A stretch of 10,733 bases of DNA, taken from Chloroflexota bacterium (GTDB lineage Bacteria; Chloroflexota; Dehalococcoidia; Dehalococcoidales; RBG-16-60-22). A program made the position numbers and the translations under genes. The stretch spans positions 1 to 10,733 of the forward strand of contig JACPQH010000046.1 in NCBI GenBank assembly GCA_016190585.1. The letters are read 5' to 3'. Of the stretch, positions 5,750 to 10,733 are shown in pieces (the stretch's first letter is position 1; each line of letters opens with the position of its first letter). Under the pieces are notes generated by a model, which was not told the origin of the DNA, did not search any database, and worked only from the letters and a program-made list of their open reading frames with translations.

Positions 5750-7315
5750 ATGAAAATCGTTACCGTGGAGGAGATGCGCCGGATCGAGCGCGAGTGTGCG
5801 GACAACGGCCTGCCGCCGGGTACTCTCATGGATAACGCCGGCAAGGCCTTCGCCGAGGCGACGGCGCGCCTCCTGTGCGGCGCCCGGGGGCGGGCCCTGG
5901 TGCTGGTGGGGCCGGGGAACAACGGCGGCGACGGCCTGGTGGCCGCCCGGCACTTCTACGATACCGGCGCCGAGGTTACCGTGTACCTGGTCACAGCGAG
6001 GCAGGCTGACGCCAACCTGGGGCAGGCGCGGCGGCGCGGCATAACGGTCGTCGAGGCTGCCGGGGATGACGGCTTCCGCCGGCTGAGCGAGGCGCTGACC
6101 GCGGCGGACTTCGTGGTAGATGCCGTTTTCGGTACCGGCAAGACGCGTGCTATCGAGGGGGTAACACGCTCGGTGCTGGCGGTGGTCGCCGGGGCCAGGC
6201 GGGAAAACAGCGGGCTGCGCGTTATCGCCCTGGACCTGCCCTCCGGCCTTAACGCCGATACCGGCGCCGTCGACCCGGCGGCCCTGCCGGCGGACTACAC
6301 CGTCACGCTCGGCTTTCCCAAGCCGGGGCTGTTCCTCTTCCCCGGCGCGGACTACACGGGGCAACTGAGCGTGGTCGACATCGGCATACCGGCGAGATTA
6401 GCCGGAGATATAAAGCTCGAAATGATGACAGCGGAATGGGCCAGAACCGCACTGCCTCCCCGGCCCCGCGGCGCCAACAAGGGCACCTTCGGCAGGGTGC
6501 TGGTGGCCGCCGGCTCGATAAATTATATAGGCGCGGCCTACCTGGCGTGCCAGGGCGCCGTCAGGGCGGGCGCGGGACTGGTCACGCTCGCCACGGCGGC
6601 CGGCCTCCAGCCGGTGCTGGCGGCCAAGCTGACCGAGGTCACCTACCTGCCTCTGCCGGAGGCCCGGCCGGGCATCGTGGCGGCAGAGGCGGCATCTGTT
6701 CTGGAAAAGGAGGCCGCCCGGTATGATGTTTTACTGGCGGGCTGCGGCCTGGGGCAGAGTGACGAGGTTATCGGGTTCATCCGCGCCCTGCTTTCTTTCA
6801 AGGGCCTGCCGAAACTCGTCCTGGACGCCGATGCGCTTAACACCCTGGCGCGGTCGCCTTCATGGAAGGGCCTGGAACAGGACGCCATTCTGACGCCGCA
6901 CCCCGGCGAGATGGCCCGGCTGGCCGGGACTTCCGTTGAAGCGGTGCAGGCGGACCGGCCGGGCATCACCCGGAAGCTGGCCGTCGAGTGGCGGCAGACG
7001 GTAGTGCTCAAGGGCGCCTATACGGTCATCGCGGCGCCGGACGGCCGCACCCGCCTCAACCCGGCGGCCAACCCGGGCCTGGCCTCGGCGGGCACCGGGG
7101 ACGTGCTGGCCGGCATAATCGCCGGGCTAGCCGCCCAGGGCCTGGCCTTGTATGACGCCGCCTCGCTGGGGGTATACCTGCACGGCCGGGCGGGCGAAGC
7201 GGTAAGGGACGAGATGGGCGATACCGGCATGACGGCCAGCGACCTTCTGCCGGTCATACCGAGGATGATAAAAGCCATCAGGGAGAACACGGAGGGGAGC
7301 GGAATATGCTGCTGA
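5750..7315 (+). CDS. nnr: Bifunctional NAD(P)H-hydrate epimerase / ADP-dependent NAD(P)H-hydrate dehydratase
   Basis: 521-residue two-domain metabolite-repair enzyme. The N-terminal domain (about 1-222, YjeF_N, Rossmann-like) interconverts R- and S-NAD(P)HX; it shows DNAGKAFAEA at 28-37, the loop GPGNNGGDGLVAARH at 54-68, and VVDAVFGTG at 122-130 with D124. The C-terminal domain (about 225-515, ribokinase-like carbohydrate-kinase fold) dehydrates S-NAD(P)HX with ADP. It shows KGTFGRVLVAAGS at 244-256, LTPHPGEM at 381-388, and the signature NPGLASAGTGDVLAG at 441-455 with catalytic D451. Length matches the fused family. The start ATG at 5750 gives the normal N-terminus; its Shine-Dalgarno (AAAGG) is only 2 nt away, unusually close. 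The gene follows the Mut7-C gene by 14 nt and overlaps coaX by 10 nt, so the coaX ribosome binding site encodes its last residues. Linkage to coaX is common in bacteria, so the assignment is very secure. Confidence 0.96.
   Translation: MKIVTVEEMRRIERECADNGLPPGTLMDNAGKAFAEATARLLCGARGRALVLVGPGNNGGDGLVAARHFYDTGAEVTVYLVTARQADANLGQARRRGITVVEAAGDDGFRRLSEALTAADFVVDAVFGTGKTRAIEGVTRSVLAVVAGARRENSGLRVIALDLPSGLNADTGAVDPAALPADYTVTLGFPKPGLFLFPGADYTGQLSVVDIGIPARLAGDIKLEMMTAEWARTALPPRPRGANKGTFGRVLVAAGSINYIGAAYLACQGAVRAGAGLVTLATAAGLQPVLAAKLTEVTYLPLPEARPGIVAAEAASVLEKEAARYDVLLAGCGLGQSDEVIGFIRALLSFKGLPKLVLDADALNTLARSPSWKGLEQDAILTPHPGEMARLAGTSVEAVQADRPGITRKLAVEWRQTVVLKGAYTVIAAPDGRTRLNPAANPGLASAGTGDVLAGIIAGLAAQGLALYDAASLGVYLHGRAGEAVRDEMGDTGMTASDLLPVIPRMIKAIRENTEGSGICC
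7291..7299 (+). promoter_or_regulatory. Ribosome binding site of coaX inside nnr
   Basis: GGAGGGGAG lies 6 nt before the coaX ATG at 7306, fully inside the nnr coding sequence. It is one of the strongest Shine-Dalgarno sequences in the window, and it suggests high coaX translation that does not depend only on coupling. Confidence 0.75.
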
Positions 7316-8073
7316 CGATAGATATCGGCAACACCAGCGTGACGGTCGGCCTGTTCCAGGGGGACAACCTGGTCACGACCTGGCGGCTGGCCTCCGAAAT
7401 CCGCCGCATGCCCGATGAGTACGCGGTGACGCTGCTCAGCCTCCTGAAACAGCGTTGTGTCGAGCCCGGCGACATCCAAAAGGTGGCCATGTGCAGCGTC
7501 GTGCCGCCGCTCACGCCTTCCTTCGTCGATATCAGCCAGAAATACTTTAACACCATGCCGCTGGTGGTCGGCGCCGGCATCAAGACGGGCGTCCGTATTC
7601 GCATGGACAACCCGAGGGAGGTCGGGCCGGACCGCATCGTTCACGCCGCCGCCGCCCATCACCTTTACGGCGGCCCCGTTATCGTGATTGATATGGGCAC
7701 GGCGACTACCTTCGATACCGTCTCCGAGGAGGGCGACTACATCGGGGGGGCCATCGCGCCGGGGCTGGCGATTTCGGCCGATTCCCTGTTCACGCGGACG
7801 TCCATGCTGCCCCGCGTCGAGCTCGTCCGCCCCAGGCAGGCCATCGGCACCAGCACCGTTACCGCCATACAGTCGGGCATCGTCTTCGGCTATGTCGGGC
7901 TGGTCGAGGGTATCGTCGGGCGCATCCAGCGCGAGCTCGGCGTCAAGGCCAGGGTCATCGCCACCGGCGGTTATAGCGGTATCATCGCCAATGAGACCCC
8001 GGTCATCGATTCCGTGAACCCGGACCTGATACTCATCGGGCTCAAACTGGTCTATTATATGAACAAAGCCTAG
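7306..8073 (+). CDS. coaX: Type III pantothenate kinase
   Basis: 255-residue kinase that phosphorylates pantothenate to 4'-phosphopantothenate with ATP and a monovalent cation, the first step of CoA synthesis, in the cytosol. ASKHA-fold motifs: phosphate loop DIGNTSV at 6-12, GPDR at 107-110 with catalytic D109, the second phosphate loop DMGTATTFD at 129-137, GGAIAPG at 147-153, and GGYSG at 221-225 towards the C-terminus. Length is typical. The ATG follows a strong GGAGGGGAG and overlaps nnr by 10 nt; coaBC, the next enzyme of the pathway, begins 14 nt after the stop. No fused biotin ligase or second domain is present. Type III kinases are not inhibited by CoA, so feedback at this step is not expected (family knowledge). 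Alternatives such as an acetate-kinase or ROK sugar kinase are excluded by the motifs. Confidence 0.97.
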   Translation: MLLTIDIGNTSVTVGLFQGDNLVTTWRLASEIRRMPDEYAVTLLSLLKQRCVEPGDIQKVAMCSVVPPLTPSFVDISQKYFNTMPLVVGAGIKTGVRIRMDNPREVGPDRIVHAAAAHHLYGGPVIVIDMGTATTFDTVSEEGDYIGGAIAPGLAISADSLFTRTSMLPRVELVRPRQAIGTSTVTAIQSGIVFGYVGLVEGIVGRIQRELGVKARVIATGGYSGIIANETPVIDSVNPDLILIGLKLVYYMNKA

Positions 8074-8076
8074 CCG

Positions 8077-8083
8077 GCGGAGG
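8077..8083 (+). promoter_or_regulatory. Ribosome binding site of coaBC (GTG start)
   Basis: GCGGAGG lies 4 nt before the GTG at 8088, in the 14-nt gap after coaX. It supports the GTG start, which gives the expected N-terminus of a few residues before NIVLGITGGIAAYKA. Confidence 0.7.
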
Positions 8084-8087
8084 CAGC

Positions 8088-9284
<1,197 letters not shown>

Positions 9285-9291
9285 GATGGGA

Positions 9292-9367
9292 CAGCTTCTC
9301 CCTTTCAGAAAGGGAGACCGGGAGGGATTTTAAATCCCCCTGTATCCCCCTTTTTCAAAGAAGGATA
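9292..9367. repeat. 76-nt imperfect direct repeat, copy 1 (with internal inverted repeats)
   Basis: Begins with CAGCTTCTCCCTT and aligns without gaps to the copy at 9374-9449 (offset 82 nt); by hand I count 60 identical positions of 76. It holds three inverted repeats: CTCCCTTT-CAG-AAAGGGAG at 9298-9316 (perfect 8-bp stem), GGGATTT-T-AAATCCC around 9324-9338 (perfect), and a weaker TATCC...GGATA pair at 9343-9367. The shape suggests a MITE- or REP-like dispersed element. No T-run follows the stems, so it is not a standard intrinsic terminator. Confidence 0.8.
9298..9316. other. Perfect 8-bp hairpin in repeat copy 1
   Basis: CTCCCTTT and AAAGGGAG flank a CAG loop, 14 nt after the coaBC stop. 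In mRNA this would fold well and might stabilise the 3' end of the cofactor-operon transcript. It lacks a following U-tract. In copy 2 the same position (about 9380-9398) keeps the arms, but with a mismatch. Confidence 0.6.
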
Positions 9368-9373
9368 CTTAGG

Positions 9374-9449
9374 CAGCTTCTCCCTTCGGTAAAGAGAGAT
9401 TGAGAGGGATTTTGAATCCGCCTGTGTTCCCCGTTTTCAAAGGGGGATT
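9374..9449. repeat. 76-nt imperfect direct repeat, copy 2
   Basis: Second copy of the element in the coaBC-valS spacer, ending 35 nt before the valS start. Its right part keeps an inverted pair, CCCC at 9429-9432 against GGGG near 9442-9446 around GTTTTCAAA. That half resembles the fuller palindrome CCCCCTTT...AAAGGGGG better than copy 1 does, so the two copies have each decayed at different positions. The remaining spacer on both sides carries no gene that I can see. Confidence 0.78.
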
Positions 9450-9475
9450 CGATAGGATACCTAACAAAAACTGAA

Positions 9476-9480
9476 AGAGG
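9476..9480 (+). promoter_or_regulatory. Ribosome binding site of valS
   Basis: AGAGG lies 4 nt before the ATG at 9485. I found no convincing promoter hexamers between the repeat and this site, and no T-box motif, so valS may be read through from the cofactor operon or from an unrecognised promoter. Confidence 0.6.
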
Positions 9481-9484
9481 CGAT

Positions 9485-10733
9485 ATGACACAGCTACCCG
9501 CAAGCGAGATGCCCAGCGCCTACGAGCCCGGCCGCGTCGAGCGGCAGTGGTACGACTTCTGGCTGGCGAAGGGTTACTTCAAGCCCAAGGTCGACCCGGC
9601 CCGGCGCCCCTTCGTCATCATCATGCCGCCGCCCAACGTCACCGGCGAGCTCCACGTCGGCCACGCCCTGACCGCCACCCTGGAGGACATCATGGTGCGC
9701 TGGCACCGCATGATGGGCGAGCCGACCCTGTGGCTGCCGGGGGTGGACCACGCCGGCATCGCCACTCAGGTGGTCGTCGAGCGCTCCCTGGCCAAAGAGG
9801 GCCTCGACCGCTACAAGATGGGCCGGGAAAAGTTCGAGCAGAAGGTCTGGGAATGGGTCAAAAAGTATCGCGGCAACATCACCAACCAGCACATGCGGCT
9901 GGGCGTCTCTTGCGACTGGTCTCGTGAACGCTTCACTATGGACGAAGGCCCTAGCCGCGCCGTCCGTACCGTCTTCGTCAATCTTTACAACAAGGGTCTT
10001 ATCTACCGCGGCGAGCGCATCATCAACTGGTGCCCCCGCTGCGCCACCGCCCTGTCCGACCTCGAGGTCGAGCACAAGGAGCTTGCCGGGCACCTCTGGT
10101 TTGTCTGCTACCCGCTGGAAGGCGAGGAGGGCTACATCACCGTAGCCACCACCCGCCCCGAGACCATACTGGGCGATACCGCCGTGGCCGTCAATCCCGA
10201 CGACGAGCGCTTCAAGGGGCTGGTCGGCAAGAAGGCCAGGCTGCCCTTCGTCGACCGCGTTATCCCCGTCATCGCCGACGCCGCCGTGGAGCCGGGCTTC
10301 GGCACCGGCGCCGTGAAGATAACCCCCGCCCACGACCCGGTGGACTTCGAGGTGGCGCAGCGCCACGGCCTGCCCCTGGTCAATATCCTGAACGCCGACG
10401 GCACCATGAACCAGTTCGCCGGGCCTTATAAGGGGCTCGACCGCTTCGAGTGCCGCAAGCGGATCGTTGAAGACCTGGAGAAGCTGGGGCTGCTGGTCAG
10501 GGTCGAGCCCTACGCACACTCGGTGGCGCACTGCGACCGCTGCCGCACCATCGTCGAGCCGACGGCCTCGAAGCAGTGGTTTGTCAAGACAGCCCCCCTG
10601 GCCCAGCCGGCCATCGAGGCCGTAACAAGCGGCCGCATCGCCATCATCCCCGAGCACTTCACCCGTGTCTACCTCAACTGGATGGAGAACATCCGCGACT
10701 GGTGCATCAGCCGCCAGCTCTGGTGGGGCCATC
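9485..10733 (+). CDS. valS: Valyl-tRNA synthetase (3'-truncated by window edge)
   Basis: First 416 codons of a class Ia aminoacyl-tRNA synthetase that charges tRNA-Val with valine and hydrolyses mischarged threonyl-tRNA-Val. The frame is open to the window end, so roughly half of a usual protein of nearly 900 residues is visible. Landmarks: PPPNVTGELHVGHAL at 48-62, holding the HIGH-class signature as HVGH; GVDHAGIATQ at 86-95, typical of ValRS; WCPRCATALSD at 182-192; the CP1 editing domain with TTRPETILGDTAV at 222-234, GTGAVKITPAHDPVDF at 273-288; and WCISRQLWWGH at 406-416, the return to the catalytic core. The KMSKS loop, anticodon-binding domain and C-terminal coiled coil lie outside. 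Valine rather than isoleucine or leucine specificity follows from the GVDHAGIATQ and ITPAHDP motifs. The ATG at 9485 has AGAGG 4 nt upstream. Confidence 0.96.
   Translation, partial: MTQLPASEMPSAYEPGRVERQWYDFWLAKGYFKPKVDPARRPFVIIMPPPNVTGELHVGHALTATLEDIMVRWHRMMGEPTLWLPGVDHAGIATQVVVERSLAKEGLDRYKMGREKFEQKVWEWVKKYRGNITNQHMRLGVSCDWSRERFTMDEGPSRAVRTVFVNLYNKGLIYRGERIINWCPRCATALSDLEVEHKELAGHLWFVCYPLEGEEGYITVATTRPETILGDTAVAVNPDDERFKGLVGKKARLPFVDRVIPVIADAAVEPGFGTGAVKITPAHDPVDFEVAQRHGLPLVNILNADGTMNQFAGPYKGLDRFECRKRIVEDLEKLGLLVRVEPYAHSVAHCDRCRTIVEPTASKQWFVKTAPLAQPAIEAVTSGRIAIIPEHFTRVYLNWMENIRDWCISRQLWWGH

Noticed and set aside
9298..9340. Intrinsic terminator after coaBC
   Set aside because: The 8-bp hairpin is good but is followed by ACCGGGAGGG rather than a T-run; the TTTT at 9328-9331 is too far from the stem and lies inside the next palindrome.
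9292..9449. CRISPR array
   Set aside because: Only two copies, 76 nt long with about 21% difference, separated by 6 nt; no unique spacers of regular length and no cas genes.
9285..9484. T-box leader regulating valS
   Set aside because: No GGTGG-ACCGCG-type antiterminator sequence or specifier stem is seen, and the space is taken up by the repeat pair.
9494..10732. Long minus-strand open frame (412 codons) opposite valS
   Set aside because: The plus strand encodes unmistakable ValRS with HVGH and TTRPET motifs; the opposite frame is an Asp/Gly/Ala-rich artefact of GC-rich codons.

Overview
The window is GC-rich, densely packed bacterial chromosome with a housekeeping gene set. It most resembles Chloroflexota, probably class Dehalococcoidia. 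I infer this from the feel of the protein sequences (Nnr, CoaX, CoaBC, the HNH protein), from the lysA-holB-ricT and coaX-coaBC-valS neighbourhoods, and from a dispersed repeat of a type I associate with such genomes. No search was possible, so the taxonomy is tentative. I see no phage, transposase, CRISPR, toxin-antitoxin or defence genes, and no rRNA or tRNA gene.

Layout. (1) Positions 1-486, rightward: the 3' part of a small HNH endonuclease gene whose start lies before the window. (2) Positions 3656 to 458, leftward: lysA (diaminopimelate decarboxylase), holB (DNA polymerase III delta-prime subunit) and ricT (PSP1/YaaT family). These form one tight operon: 12 nt separate lysA and holB, holB and ricT overlap by 8 nt, and ricT runs 29 nt into the 3' end of the HNH gene. 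(3) Positions 3657-3788: a short divergent promoter region with a good leftward promoter (TTGACT, 17 nt, TAACAT) and a rightward extended -10 promoter. (4) Positions 3789-9284, rightward: six packed genes, namely a YhhQ-type queuosine-precursor transporter, an MBL-fold hydrolase, a Mut7-C PIN-like RNase with a zinc ribbon, the bifunctional NAD(P)HX repair enzyme Nnr, coaX and coaBC. Gaps are 14 nt or less and two gene pairs overlap. (5) Positions 9285-9484: a 200-nt spacer almost filled by two diverged 76-nt direct repeats with internal inverted repeats. (6) From 9485 to the window end: the first 416 codons of valS.

Functional themes. The leftward operon combines lysine synthesis, the clamp loader and an Fe-S-type regulator or maturation factor. 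The rightward operon is about cofactors: CoaX makes 4'-phosphopantothenate and CoaBC makes 4'-phosphopantetheine, two consecutive parts of CoA synthesis, while Nnr repairs damaged NAD(P)H. The transporter supplies a tRNA-modification precursor. It is followed by two poorly characterised hydrolases with nuclease-like folds, which are the least understood genes here.

Sequence reading changes several starts. lysA should begin at the ATG at 3656, because the upstream TTG at 3683 overlaps the promoter -10 box. The MBL gene starts at the ATG at 4457, far inside a longer open frame. holB, yhhQ and the Mut7-C gene use TTG, each with a Shine-Dalgarno sequence; coaBC uses GTG. I see no convincing new biological system. 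The best leads are the repeat pair before valS, the Cys-to-Ser change in the CoaC active-site loop, and the coupled MBL/Mut7-C gene pair.
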